A stretch of 64,000 nt of DNA from Apoda limacodes. Taxonomy: Eukaryota; Arthropoda; Insecta; Lepidoptera; Limacodidae. The position numbers and the translations under genes were made by a program. This document shows, in pieces, positions 21,896-33,645 of the stretch (positions are counted from its first letter, which is position 1; every line of letters starts with the position of its first letter). The notes beneath the pieces were generated by a model. It was not told the origin of the DNA. It was given only the letters and a program-made list of their open reading frames with translations, and ran no database searches. Location of the stretch: NCBI GenBank assembly GCA_946406115.1, contig OX291550.1, positions 27,132,722-27,196,721 of the forward strand, in the 5' to 3' direction.

Positions 21896-24324
21896 TTCTC
21901 TCCTCCCGACACTAGAACCGTGACGGACTGGGATAAATTTGAGCAATTGCTCGAAAATCCCAGCTCGCCACATCTAGACCGCGTTCCCAACGTAATCTCT
22001 TCCGCGACCGATCTAAACGTAGCTATCGACTCTCTCACTAGCCACCTGACCGCCACCGTTGGCGAGTGCTCACGACAGGTGCCGGTTGGTGATTATCACC
22101 ACCTAATCCTGCCTCAGCACATCAGGTCGCTAATGACCTCGTGATCGCGCTCCCACTACCGAAAATAAAGCTCGCTTCAACGACTTACACCGCCGTGTAA
22201 GAACCGCTGTAGCTGAGCTCCGCGCCCAACGTTTCGGTGATCTTATGAAGAACATTTCTCCTTCTCACCAAGCTTATTGGCACTTAGCCAGAGCTCTAAA
22301 ATCCGAAACCGCAAACTCTCTCCCTCCGTTAACTCGTCCCAACAACGTTCCCGCGTTCAATGACGACGAAAAAGCGGATTGCCTAGCGTCTAGCCTCCAA
22401 GCCCAATGTGCCTTAAGCACACAGCCTTTCGATCCCGAACACGTGCGCGAGGTAGACGGCGAAGTGGAGCACAGAACTTCTCTGCCTCCACAAGACCCCC
22501 TGCCCCCTGTCACTGTCGACGAAGTCGTACAGGTTATCAAAGACCTACGCCCCCGTAAAGCCCCCGGTGCCGACGGTATCTCTAACGATATCCTAAAGCG
22601 CCTCACTCTTCCCCTTATCTGCCTCCTAGTAGCGATCTTTAACGCTTCTATGGAACATTGCATCTTTCCTTCTCAATGGAATGATGCAATTGTTATAGGC
22701 ATCCATAAGCCAGGCAAAGCTCGTACCGAGCCGTCCTCCTATCGCCCCATAAGTTTACTAAAGGCCCTTGGTAAACTCTATGAACGCCTCCTCCTCGCTC
22801 GCCTACGGAACGCTATAGTTTCCAGAGGCATTTTAATAGACGAGCAGTTTGGCTTCCGTGCCAAACACTCATGCGTCCATCAAGTCCTCCGCATAACGGA
22901 ACATATTCTTACTGGCTTTCAACCAGCGTTAGGTAAGACCCGTCACACGCGCTGTCTTCTTCGATGTAGCGAAAGCTTTCGACAAAGTCTGGCACAACGG
23001 TTTAATTTTTAAACTGTACAACTTTCAGTTGCCAGATCGTCTCGTGCTCATCATACGAGACTATTTGTCGAATCGTAGCTTTCGCTACAAAGTCGAAGGC
23101 ACTCTCTCTTCCCCCCGTCCCATAGAAGCAGGAGTCCCGCAAGGGTCCGTGCTCGCCCCCATCTTGTACCTTCTGTACACTAACGATATCCCTAAAACGA
23201 TAGGTACAAATCTAGCCCTCTTTGCGGACGATACCGCTATCTATACCACAGATAGGCAAGTGAGTCGAATCACTGAGAGACTCCAACCCGCTATCACCGC
23301 CCTAGGCGAGTGGTTTCGGAAATGGAGAATCGAGGTGAATCCCGACAAAAGCTCTGCCGTCCTCTTTTCCTTAGGCCGCCCTCCGCGGCCAACTCCCCTT
23401 TCTCTCTTCGGTCGTGCCATTCCCTGGCAAAATAAAACCAAATATCTCGGTGTGACCATGGATAGTCGTTTGAACTTCCAAGCTCACACCAAAATAGTCA
23501 GAGACCGAGCCGCTTTTGTCCTCGGTCGTCTCTATCCCATGATAGGCAAGTATAGTAAGATGTCGCTTAGAAATAAGCTAAATCTTTACACAACTTGCAT
23601 CCGCCCCATACTAGCTTATGCTAGCGTAGTCTTTGCGCTGTCCAAGCGCAATCTCCACAAACTCCAGACCCTCCAAAACCGCTTTCTCAGAGCGGCCTCT
23701 GGAGCCTCTTGGTACGTTCGCAACGCGGACCTACACAGAGACTTCGAACTTCCCACGATTCCCCAATACTTTAAAGACTTGGCAGTCCGCTTTTTCGAGC
23801 GTACGCAAAATCACCCGAATCGTTTAATTGTGCAATCCACAACGTATCGTCCCCCCGATCGACCCGGTCACGGTCGTAAAACTATTGTTAGGCGGCCTCG
23901 GCACGTACTAACGTCCCCAGATGACGATCTCGCTGTCCGGATAGCGAGATTAGTCTCTACGACCTCCCCGAATAGGGCCTCCCTCCAAACACGACGCCGA
24001 CGTCCCCGGGTTCGTCGGCGCCCACAAGGATACACTAGGTATCAAAGAGTGCCGGGGCGCTTCTCGCCCCCACTCAATTGCAATCGTACCCGCGTAACGG
24101 GGAACTCCCCTCCTGGCGGTGACTCACCTTCGGGTTCGAGACTCACGCCAGTCGAAGGGACGCCCCCGAGAGTGACAACCCAAGCCGAGGCTTTCCCCCG
24201 CGGGGAGCCCTTGAGCGTTGGGCGCTATATGGGCTGAGGCTCCTTCAGAGTCTCGCCCCAAAAGTCCGGTGAAGCAGTAATGGCTGCAACAGCCAACTGC
24301 ATAGTCAGCTCAGAAAAAAAAAAA
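21896..24324 (+). mobile_element. 5'-truncated jockey-type LINE
   Basis: It is inserted at ATCTCGA, duplicated at 21889-21895 and 24325-24331; unit A has the single uninterrupted site. The element ends in a poly(A) run after GTCAGCTCAG. The 5' truncation falls in the linker before the reverse transcriptase. RT motifs: RPRKAPGADGISNDILKR, SYRPISLLKALGKLYERLL, DEQFGFRAKHSC, AGVPQGSVLAPILY, ALFADDTAIYTT (catalytic DD) and LGVTMDSRLNF. The C-terminal part is Arg/Pro-rich. A frameshift near 22940-22985 splits the RT, and stops occur at 22142 and elsewhere. GC content is clearly above the surroundings. A second, shorter copy sits at 44720-45615. Confidence 0.9.
22245..24237 (+). pseudogene. Jockey-type reverse transcriptase ORF (frameshifted)
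   Basis: Two long frames, 22245-23012 and 23029-24237, together cover the palm and thumb of a jockey-clade reverse transcriptase, which copies LINE RNA at the nicked target. The first frame holds the PRKAPG, YRPISLL and QFGFR boxes. The second holds GVPQGSVL and FADD. The D(V)AKAFDKVWH box falls across the frameshift (22945-23000), so translation would abort just before it. No endonuclease domain is present because of 5' truncation. Confidence 0.85.
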
Positions 24325-27200
24325 ATCTCGAAGAGCCTTGGGATCCTCGGTGTTGACATCTCTAGCGACGTTCAGTTCCGATATCACTTGGAAGGCAAGG
24401 CCAAGCTGGCGTCCAAGAAACTCGGTCAGCAAGAAATGATTACTTTTCAGAACCTCTCAATGGCATGCCACGGGCTCGACGAGAATCTACCAACTCTGAA
24501 AGAATATGAGCTTGGCTGACAAGTTTTGGCTCCATTTTATTTTTCCAAAAGTCGTCATCTTTTTGTATATATACAACTTCCAATTTTTCATTTTCTCCTG
24601 CCCATATCCCAAAAATCCATCTATGTTTGCCTGTTACTCGTAGCTGCCCCTGAGCCTGAAAGTACCAGTTACTATTTTTATTTATTGTTACTTGGCCATT
24701 TTTTTTATTGTACCTTAAAATTTGAACTTTATTTTGTTTGATTGCATTTTCCATGCCAGTTTTAAAGGCAACAACTGGGCATTTAAATTCGACAATGGAA
24801 TTTTCTCTAACGACTCCATCTGGTGTGGCACCAATGAAAGGAAATTCCGGGTCTACAAAAAGTCCGCAATCCTCAATCTGTAAATTTTCTTGATTGCTAA
24901 GTTGCTGAAGCGCGAATTTTTCATTGTTGAGGCCATGTGCCACTGATGCAACTGACGAAATATTGGATTTGTATAAAATGTTATTCACCAGGTTAGCGAA
25001 GTTTTTTTGTCTTTTTATTATTGCTCCAAAGTTTGAGGCAGTAATCATCAATCTCCTGATTTGTAACCATTCATAGCTTTCGCGTTGCTGCGTAGTGCGT
25101 TTTTGAATACCAACGCGATCGCTTACAAGTGACTTTAGATTTGTCATTAAATTTTCAGACGCTGCATTGAACTCGTCGGCAGACATGTCCGGCGCAGCTA
25201 CTCGGGCACCATAGTCATTTTGTTTTTCGAAAGTTATTACTCTGTTTTTTTTTCTTTTGACTGCATTGGCTTGTTTTCTCTTTTGCACTTTTCTTTATTC
25301 TAGTTTTTTTACTTGGTTACTTGGGCTTTTCCCCAATTTTTTTTATGCAATGTGTAGAGAGCAGCAGCAGCAGAGCATCTAGATTGATATGATCGTCTTG
25401 ATGAGAAATTGATTCTTTTGCCTCCAACAAATTTAGCAACTACGCTGTTAAATCGCTCAACAGCGTTGGTGTCAACATCTTCTAGCAAACTTCGAGATTT
25501 TAAGGCTACCGAATTCAATATGACTTTCAGTCGGAACCAAAAAGATTTTTTCGAGCTCTGCCACAGTTGAAGTCAAAATGGCTTTATCTTTGTTGCAACA
25601 ATAATCTTTACAGTGCCTGTGGTCACCGTAAGCGTGGTTTATTGAATTGGTGATATCTTCGTAAATTTGCCTTATAGCAATATCGTTAGCTTTTCTTTTA
25701 TTTTGTGCAATGGATGTCGTGATGACTTTTCTCATGCTCATAACTTATGATTCATACTTATGTTTCCTCTGCACATTCAGATATTTGGTATCTTTACCTA
25801 GTGCACGAAGTTTGTTGCACATATTTCCCAGGACGTGATTTCGGCATTCTATCTTTGAAACTACATAGCCTGCATATGGATTTGAAACCAATATCTTAGC
25901 GTAGGTTGCGGGATCTCCATCGGCCACAATGTTGCCGTATATCAGCCCGTACATGCTGATGAATTTCTTGAAGCCCTCGCATATGATAGTTTATTCCGCT
26001 TGATGGTCCTTCAAAAATTTTATAGCACACGTGTTCTTTGGGCGTTTCCTTACGTTTTTCTGCTCTGATAAGGCAATATTTAATATTTACGCCAATGAAA
26101 AGGACTTCTCCAAATTTTCGTCCTACAATGGCAGCAACACTAGACATTGCCTTATAGTTATTACCATAAGAACGTTTGCTCCATGCACCGTCTGCAAACA
26201 CATCTATCACAGGTGTAAAAACTCACCCTTCTTGAATTGCTGCTTCGCGTTCAATGGCAGCAGCTCGTTCCATTTGCTCTACTGCTGTAGCCTCCCATTC
26301 ATTAAACAAGTGCTCTTGACTTTTCGCATAATACTTTTCACGGAAAATGGGTATGTCCATAGCAGACATAATCTCATCAAATTGAGAGTATCCAATCTCG
26401 GAAGCTTCTATGCCAGAAACTGCTGTAGTTTTAACATCCACATTATTTACACAATCCGGATTGTTATTATACACCTTGAAAGTTTTCTTACAAATCCTGC
26501 ATTTAAAATTGAAATGTGAAACGAGTCCAGAGCGCTTCTCCGTTTCTAAAACCAAGCAGCTAAAATCACACTGAAAAAGGGAGTCGTGACTTAGCTGTTG
26601 TAATTGGTTAAAAAAATATGCTATGTCAACAATTCTGCGACCGGTGATTTGTTTGTTCGTATTTGTCTCATACTCGGCTTCCACTAAGTAAGGCAGGTCT
26701 TTTGAGCCATGGAAACAATTGAGATAGGCGCATGTTATATTTGTGACTAAAACAGGTTTTACAAAATACTTTTGTAAATTACTAAACAAAGTGCAGTTTC
26801 TATCCACATAGAACCGCAAACTCGAACTCGGATACTCTTTTACTACAAGTACTGCTATGTGCTATGATTCTACTTACTTGGTTACACAAGGCAGGGGTGT
26901 TACTGACACTGATTGAAGGTCAGGTATCTTACCAGGAAAAGACAAACAGACATTACATTACATAGCTAGGCAAGGTAGGCATCACATCATACTAATAGGT
27001 TTTAGTAGATATAAATGCGATATGTTTGTTACACTACTACGCTACGCTAAAACTACTAATCAAACTGAAATTTTGCATAAATGTAGGTAATTACAGACCT
27101 AAAATAAATAAAAGGCCACTTTTTATCCCGATAAAAACGCGTGCAAAACCACGGGTAGAAACTAGTACTAAAATAAATATAGTTGAGTTTCGTAGCTTAC

Positions 27201-27332
27201 TCAAAAACTGTGGGTGACACCGATTGAAGTTCCACTAGTGCCACATCAGATGTTTCTGCGACGGTTCTACTAATTTCCTGTGCCTGCACAGCTGGCAGCC
27301 CCGCGATGTCAGGATCAGGATTGACAAGAGTT
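27201..27332 (-). CDS. Candidate second exon of copy B
   Basis: Acceptor TTTTACAG|AACTC and donor TTTGA|GTAAGC frame RTLVNPDPDIAGLPAVQAQ then ISRTVAETSDVALVELQSVS. A diverged echo of the end (LQSVSVTPLPCVTK followed by GTAAGT) occurs at about 26930-26875, which may be a further exon. Confidence 0.45.
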
Positions 27333-27479
27333 CTGTAAAAATATAATACAACATAGTAGTGTAAGTATCTATGCGCCTACTTCCCAAGTAATAATAATTA
27401 GGAAAAACGTGTACGATTAGGTAGGTAATATATACCTAAGTGCCAGTAAGTATTATAAGATGATCAATAAAAAACTTAC

Positions 27480-27556
27480 CTCTTCAGGTTTATCAATTTT
27501 AGTTTCTTGAGCTTCAATCGCGAATATTTTTTGGTTTTGTTATACTTATTTTCCAT
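27480..27556 (-). CDS. Candidate first exon of copy B
   Basis: ATG (27556) opens ENKYNKTKKYSRLKLKKLKL, a strongly basic peptide, and ends AAG AG|GTAAGT. Phase 2 joins cleanly to the next exon (AG + A = Arg). The basic run could serve in nuclear import or DNA contact. It lies outside the duplicated unit, so copy A has no equivalent. Confidence 0.5.
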
Positions 27557-28027
27557 TTTTTTAACAAAATGTAATTTCTTTTCCAATATTCGTTTCGCGG
27601 GTTGGGCGCAACAAATTTGTACGCGAGTGCTTTCGAAATGTATTTTTTGCTAAAAAATAACACTCTTTCGCAATAAAATAAAACCGTATTCGTCTAAAGC
27701 ATTTATTATGGAACACGTAGACGAAATTTCATTGAAAAAAGTTAAATAACTAGCAAATGAAACTGTTTTTCCGTAGAAGTATCTGTCTAAAAATGAAGAT
27801 TTAGAGGAAACTTTGCGATTTTATTGTATCGAGTTATTTTTTTTCAATCGTGTTTCGACTTTCATAACCTACTAATAAAAGTCCTGAACTTATGATTGTC
27901 ATCAAAACAATATATATTAAATTTTTTTTCGCCTTAAAATTTATTTTTCGTACAGTCGAAACGTGGTTTTTGGGACTCACTTCACCTTAAGAGGTTTCAT
28001 TTTCAATTTCCTATAAATATTTGGTCA
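27557..28027. promoter_or_regulatory. Upstream region of copy B gene
   Basis: Non-coding stretch 5' of the candidate first exon, up to the Gypsy insertion. No clear TATA box can be assigned on the minus strand; listed only as the likely 5' flank. Confidence 0.25.
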
Positions 28028-28032
28028 GCTAT

Positions 28033-28159
28033 TGTCATAGAGTAGATACTACTTCCATACAATGTCATATTAAAAAACATTATGAACGTCTGTCATTATG
28101 GACATTACAAAATATGAACTATTTTAGTGTATAAAATGTTTTAATTCAAAGATATATTA
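28033..28159 (+). repeat. Gypsy 5' LTR (127 bp)
   Basis: Begins TGTCATAGAGTAGATAC and ends CAAAGATATATTA, nearly identical to 35196-35313. Preceded by GCTAT. Confidence 0.85.
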
Positions 28160-28182
28160 GTGGCGACGAGGAGAAAAAAACA

Positions 28183-28773
28183 ATGAATCCCTAACGATTC
28201 AAAGAACTACTTCAAATACAACAAACTCAACAACAGCAAATTACCCAAATATTACAACTATTGATTACAAAACAAAACACACCGAATTCCAACGATGATG
28301 TGGTATTTACATCACAACAGCAGAAACAAGGTAAAACAAACATAATAAGCATTGGTAAAAATGATAAATTTAACCCTTCCACTACTGCTGTCGAAAATTT
28401 TATCGATTATTTTGAAGCAAAATGCAACATGTGGGGAAACGAATGTGATATTTTGAGAAAAGACCTACTCATTGCATGTTTGACACCTGAAACATACCAT
28501 CAAGCAAAAATTGCATTCTCCCCTGATTTTGAGAAAACTGTATATGAAGATTTAAAAGTGAAACTTTTAGATTTACATCGCACAAAGAAAACAAGATACA
28601 AAGCACATATAGATTTTTGGAACTCAACTAGAGAAAGTACAGAATCTATGGAAAATTATGCTAACAGACTGAAAGAACTTAGTAGAGACTGTGGCTATGA
28701 GGGAGTATTACTTGAACGACAACTACGTGACCGTTTTGCTACTGGTTTAAATCACGAACAGCTAGAAATTTAA
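28183..28773 (+). pseudogene. Gypsy gag, N-terminal part
   Basis: ATG at 28183 is followed by a stop three codons later; the open frame then runs to 28773. It contains a Gln-rich start, NFIDYFEAKCNMWGNE and ESMENYANRLKELSRDCGY, RDRFATGLNH, typical of Ty3/Gypsy capsid sequences. It ends where the P-type element enters. The capsid would assemble virus-like particles. Confidence 0.8.
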
Positions 28774-28961
28774 TTACGGCAAAGATGGCCTGACCATCGA
28801 TATGAAAAAACAATAGATATGTCCAAAAAGCACCGGCAGGCTAGCCGCCCATAGTCTAATTTTTAGACTATGTTGAGTAGCGCATCGATTTGACGCAACA
28901 AACACAAGGTCACCCTCGGCGAGTGAACATCTAAAGATATTTTGTTTGTTTTATTTCAATA

Positions 28962-29007
28962 ATGTCGTATTGTGCTGTAAAAAGTTGTAAAAACTATAAA
29001 AAAAAAG
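28962..29007 (+). pseudogene. THAP-like first exon of P-type transposase, copy 2
   Basis: ATG then SYCAVKSCKNYKKKG, ending at the donor AG|GTAAATAAGAG, identical in design to 14877-14834. The downstream exons of a P-type transposase are not recognisable. Confidence 0.5.
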
Positions 29008-30186
29008 GTAAATAAGAGTTCCAGCGACGTAACTTAACACACTTTAGTATTATTTTTTCATAAATAACCGATTTACTTTAATTTATAATAAATTACTTTA
29101 ATAGAGGTGCACTATTTTTATCGAAATCATGTTAGTCATCACTGTAATCTTGTTCATAAAAAGTGTTATTTTTTTCAATTTCATGGCATAATTTGAAACC
29201 TTTCTTTTTATTTGTGATAAAAAGAATAAATAACACTTGAACTGTGACTGATTTTCAAGATTATTAGGATATCGTTTCATAAATTCATAACGAAAATAAA
29301 TCGAAGACAATAAAGTACCTCACCTCTATTTGAGTAGAAATTATTGTGGAGTCTTTATTTCGAAAAATTATTGACCTAATCTAAACCGTGTACAATGACA
29401 TAAAGAATAAATTAAATATCTGATGCGCCATCTATCCGTGAGTAGCTAAACTAATATCTATATCGCTTAGCGAAATAGCTTAATTTGCTTAGTGTTGTAC
29501 GCATGAGATAAAAATATCGATGTTTTTTACCCGTTGTGATCAATTTACACCTGTGGAAATGAAGTGAATTGATGCTTGTAGTCAATGGAATGTTTTAGGG
29601 TTGCGTTCAAAATTTCAAAAGCGTTCGAATAATTAAATTATTTTTAAAAAGTTAAATAATTCTGTCAACCTATGGGTACAATCAGTTAAATTAATTTTAA
29701 CGCGCTTATTTAATGCAAAATACATCTAAAAATACTGCTTTTCATCCGAATAATATTTTAAATGCGAAAGTTTGGATGTTTGTTACTCAATCACGCGTCA
29801 ACCACTGGACGGAGCGGAATGAAACTTGGCACACGTTTAGGTTTAGTCCTGGAATAGAAAGAAAATGGCTATTTTTTTATCCCGAAAAATTCACATGTCC
29901 CCACTTTTCACAAATTCCACTTGTACGAACTACAGCTTTACATAGCAAACTTTCATAGTACCATCAAGGAGTTTCCGTAAAAATTTCCCGCCGATAACCA
30001 GTTAATTTAGGGCGGGTGGAGCCGCTGGGCAAAATCTAGTCAGTAAGAAACTGTTGTATAATATTGTGTCAAAGTAAATATAGTTTTAGAGAATTTGTCT
30101 AGCCCCGAGCTTTCCTGTGATTTATAGAAGTGTTTTGTTGTTTTATTTAATATACAGGATGATGGACTTAAATAATGTGTTTATTG

Positions 30187-30358
30187 ACGTGACAACGTCT
30201 TATAAATTGGTTTGCCGGGTGACACTTCAAGAAACTGCGTTACGCTCCGCTCACGTTATGCGCTCACAATGAGAGCGAGTGAGAGGCACGCGGCATGGTT
30301 AGCCCGCCTAAGAGCGAGAGAGACAGACATAAAAAGTGAAAGGCACAAGTTGTCACGA
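30187..30358. mobile_element. 172-bp MITE, copy 2
   Basis: ACGTGACAAC at the left and GTTGTCACGA at the right; inverted relative to 4883-5054. Absent from P-type copy 1, so it entered copy 2 after the two copies parted. Confidence 0.75.
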
Positions 30359-31558
30359 TTCCGGACGGTTGTCCGACACTAATTTTTTTCGCTTTTATGT
30401 TATGTGATTGTTAACTTTTGCATGCTTTTGCGAGACTTCTTAACGTCTGGAAAATATTACAAAGAGTAGTGTATGTGGAGTAAAACCTATAACTAGCTTT
30501 TGCCTGCTGCTCTGACTGCACTAAATTTGGTTATCAGTGTTAAATTTCTACGGAAACTTCTTTTTTTAGAAATAAAGTTTGCAATAGCAAGCTACAGCTG
30601 AAGCTATAATTCGTCCGCGTGTAATTTGGTTATAGTTATTTCTACGGGTACTTTGGACTTCTCGGTATTTTATACTATCTCTGGGCCAAATTTTAGGTTT
30701 ATATGATGCTTTCGGGCGTTGTAAAGGAAGAACAAACAAACTTTTACATTTATTTTATAATAGTACAGTAAGTATAGATTATTTTTCAAATTTCAAATCA
30801 TATTATTAAATTAAATTAAATTAAAACTCATATTATTTATTATTTTTATGATAAAACTTTTAGCGTTCATCTATATATTTTCATGCCATGAATCAAATTC
30901 GATAAAACGAAAGCTTACGGTAAAGTTTAAATTTTGAACTAATTTAGCCGTTTTAACGAAATGCGTGTTCAAACAAAGTTAAGTTAAAGCATAAAGGTAC
31001 AAGTAAGGTAAGGTAAAGTATATCTATATTCCAACTATGTACTATCTAAAACACAATATTATTTGCTGTTTTATATGTCCACTGCAAACTAATAAGAATT
31101 AAATTATTTAGGTTCATTTATAATTTAAGTATATTTCATTAAATTAGACTTTTAAAAAGCCTTAAATCGCCAGTTTATTTAACGATTTTATAGATTCAGA
31201 ATGGTTTTACTACCGATAATATAAAAATATGTGTTGATAGTTAGTTAGGACTTTGAATTTTCCAAAGATATTTTTGATCATCAAGCATCATAGTAATCTA
31301 TCGATAATTTTGTTCATATCGCCACAGGAACAACACTGGGTCTAATGTAAAATTAAAGTACTGCTACTCATCACAAGATGTCACTAGTGTCAACGTGTAA
31401 GCCTTATGTAATGAACATATGGTTTAAATTGGAAAAAAAATTCTGACTTTCTGGCCCCACTTCACCTACTCCACCCCCGCTATCAACGGCTACGCCGGTT
31501 TCCGAACCACAGTGTCATGTTACCATATCTATTTTTTTTTCATATCGATGGGCTTGAC

Positions 31559-32337
31559 TTACAAAAACAAACGTCAAACCAATAACATTACTTTTACTGA
31601 AGTTTTTAATATAGCCCTCTCATGAGAAATGGCTGAAAATGTCACAGCACATTCTACGAATAAAATTACTATCAGAAACAGTAAACAGGGCATAAAAGAA
31701 CAAAATAAAATCAAACTAAAACTAGGCCAATGCAGACGTTGTGGCAAATTTGAAAAACATAACTTCAACGATTGTTTAGCTAAAAATCACGTTTGTAAGG
31801 AATGTGACTCTGAAGGACATTTTGAGAATTGCTGCATTAAATCTGGTAGAGCATATTTATCAACGCATATTCAGAAACGAAACTGGCGGAACATCCGAGG
31901 ACCAACTAAATTACACAGAAATAGCAACTATTCAGAAGATAAGTATTCTTCACATTCATCTGAGACATCTACCGATGTGAGCGACATCGAGGATATTGTG
32001 TGTAAAATTAATAACAAAACCACACGATGTAAGAAAATTGATGTAAACATAAATAGAATTAAATGTACTATGGATTGGGATCCTGGATCTATTTATTCAA
32101 TAATAAATACAGAACTTTGGAGGAAAATTGGTGCACCACCATTAAGAAAAGGCCCTTCCCTGCGAGCTTACTCTAATTTAAAACTAAAACCAAAAGGCCT
32201 GACTGACGTAACTGTGGAATTAAACGGTGAACAAAAAATACTACCGGTGGTCATTATGAAGAGAGCAGACCCCTTATTATTCGGGTTAAGTGGAGTGAAA
32301 TATTTAACATGGACTTTCCCAAACCAGTTTATTCAGT
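31559..32337 (+). pseudogene. Gypsy gag end (zinc knuckles) and aspartic protease
   Basis: Past the P-type insertion, gag resumes with a stop at about 31621, then CRRCGKFEKHNFNDC and CKECDSEGHFENCC, two zinc-knuckle-like motifs of nucleocapsid. The protease follows: TMDWDPGSIYSIIN sits where retroelement proteases have a D-T/S-G triad, so the catalytic triad is altered to D-P-G. LLFGLSG near the end fits the second conserved protease box (ILG-like). Confidence 0.75.
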
Positions 32338-32529
32338 AAAGATAAGCTCCAACAACATGAAAGAATTACTAAATAACATTATTAAGAAACATATTGAGCT
32401 TTTTAACAACAAATTGGGAAAAGTTAAAAATTATCAAGTTAACATTCATATCAAACTAATGCAGAACCGAAACACCTACCACCTAGACCTGTTAAATTTA
32501 GTATTAAGAAGAATGTTGAAACCGAACTA

Positions 32530-33540
32530 CAACGTTTAGTAGAACAATCATCACCCCAGTTAATCCAAATGAAATACCAATAGAATGGGCAACACCAACT
32601 GTCAACGTACTAAAACCAAATGGACAAATACGGATTTGTGGTGATTACCGAACTACTGTTAACCAAGCATTAATTCAGCACATGCATCCCGTTCCATTAT
32701 TCGATCAACTACGTTAACGATTAGCAAATGGTGATAAGTACTCTAAAATTGATCTAAAAGATGCGTATCTACAATTTGAAGTCGCACCAAACTCCAAAAA
32801 GTATCTTATCATCTCAACATACAAAGGTTATTACCAGTACAATAGAATGCCATTTGAAATTTCAACGGCCCCATCTATTTTTCAAAGTTTTTTAGAAATA
32901 TAAAAACTACTTGAAGATATTCCAAATGTTGCAGTGTATTTTGATGACATATCCGTAACAGGAAAAGATGACAAAAAACACCTAGAAAATCTTTCTAGTG
33001 TCTTAACAAGATTGCAAAAAGCTGGCTTGAAGGTAAATTTAAAAAAATGTTGCTTATTGCAACCTGAAATTGAATATTTAGGACATGTAATAAACAAGAA
33101 AGGAACAAGCCCCACAAGATCCAAAGTCGAAGCTATATTAAAAGCACCACCTCCCAAAAACACCAAAGAACTCAGATCCTTCCTTGGACTTTTATGAGCG
33201 TTTCATTCCACATCTATCATCATCTGGATTTTGCGCAGATCTACATGAATTAACGGGACATAGACAAAAATGGCAGTGGAAGGACAAAGAAGATAAGGTA
33301 TTTCAAAACATAAAACGTGTCATTGCGAATTCTAAATATCTCATTGCTTTGAATGAAAACCAACCAATATAACCTTGCTTGCGATGCTTCCGAAAAGGCC
33401 GTTGGAGCTGTGTTATATCATAAAATTCAAAACGTTGACCAGCCCATAGCTTTCGCTTTTCGAAAATTAAAACCTGCGGAGGGCAAATACTCAGTCATTG
33501 ATTGAGAGACTCTAGCGATCTTCTTTGGAATAAGAAAGAT
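32530..33540 (+). pseudogene. Gypsy reverse transcriptase and RNase H
   Basis: Spread over several frames: EWATPTVNVLKPNGQIRICG, DLKDAYLQFEV (first Asp), YNRMPFEISTAPSIFQ, AVYFDDISVTG (YxDD catalytic pair), EYLGHVINKKG, then RNase H-like LACDASEKAVGAVLYH and EGKYSVID. In-frame stops at about 32716 and 32900 and frameshifts near 33190 and 33370 disable it. Confidence 0.85.
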
Positions 33541-33645
33541 TGATCAGTACTTACGAGGAACGAAGTTCATAAGCCTCTAATACATATATTAGGACCTCAA
33601 AGAAATTTACCTAAGATTGTCAATAACAGACTTGTAAGGTGGGCA

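Larger units (their letters stand above)
21399..27095. repeat. Tandem duplication, unit B (contains LINE insertion)
   Basis: Same order as unit A: leader 21399-21895, then an inserted jockey LINE, then LINE scrap and the Mutator/YqaJ gene. Homology to unit A stops at TAATTACA (about 27095). Subtracting the 2.4-kb insertion and the 354 bp lost from A gives nearly equal unit lengths. Confidence 0.85.
24440..27556 (-). pseudogene. Mutator-like transposase domain / YqaJ nuclease gene, copy B (multi-exon, broken)
   Basis: Minus-strand gene with apparent 5' exons at 27556-27480 and 27332-27201 and a main body 26870-24440. Body: RFYVDRN, Cys-rich FKCRICKKTF, VIDVFADGAWSKRSYGNNYK (first Asp region of the Mutator-like domain), IVADGDPATYAK (second Asp), KIECRNHVLG, then basic linker and YqaJ domain with ITASNFGAI, TPDGVV and EFKCPV, which in phage relatives digests DNA ends for recombination. 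Insect, hydrozoan and tick genomes hold many such Mutator-YqaJ proteins, thought to be transposon-derived. Breaks: in-frame TGA at 26223-26225, a one-base frameshift near 25990, in-frame TAA at 25745, and frameshifts near 25500 and 25300. The longest intact piece is the YqaJ domain (24440-25288, 282 codons). A small protein from that piece alone is conceivable but unsupported. Confidence 0.8.
28795..31550 (+). mobile_element. P-superfamily-like DNA transposon, copy 2 (inside Gypsy gag)
   Basis: Same ends as copy 1 (CATCGATATGAAAAAACAAT..) in the opposite orientation, flanked by GGCCTGAC (28787-28794) and GGCTTGAC (31551-31558), an 8-bp duplication with one later change. It is 2756 bp long, 191 bp longer than copy 1, mainly because of a region around a 172-bp MITE (30187-30358). 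It interrupts gag codons that rejoin sensibly on either side, so the Gypsy element is older. Confidence 0.8.

Noticed and set aside
22274..22663. 129-codon minus-strand ORF
   Set aside because: Antisense shadow of the jockey reverse transcriptase.
26031..26519. 162-codon plus-strand ORF
   Set aside because: Antisense shadow of the Mutator/YqaJ gene.
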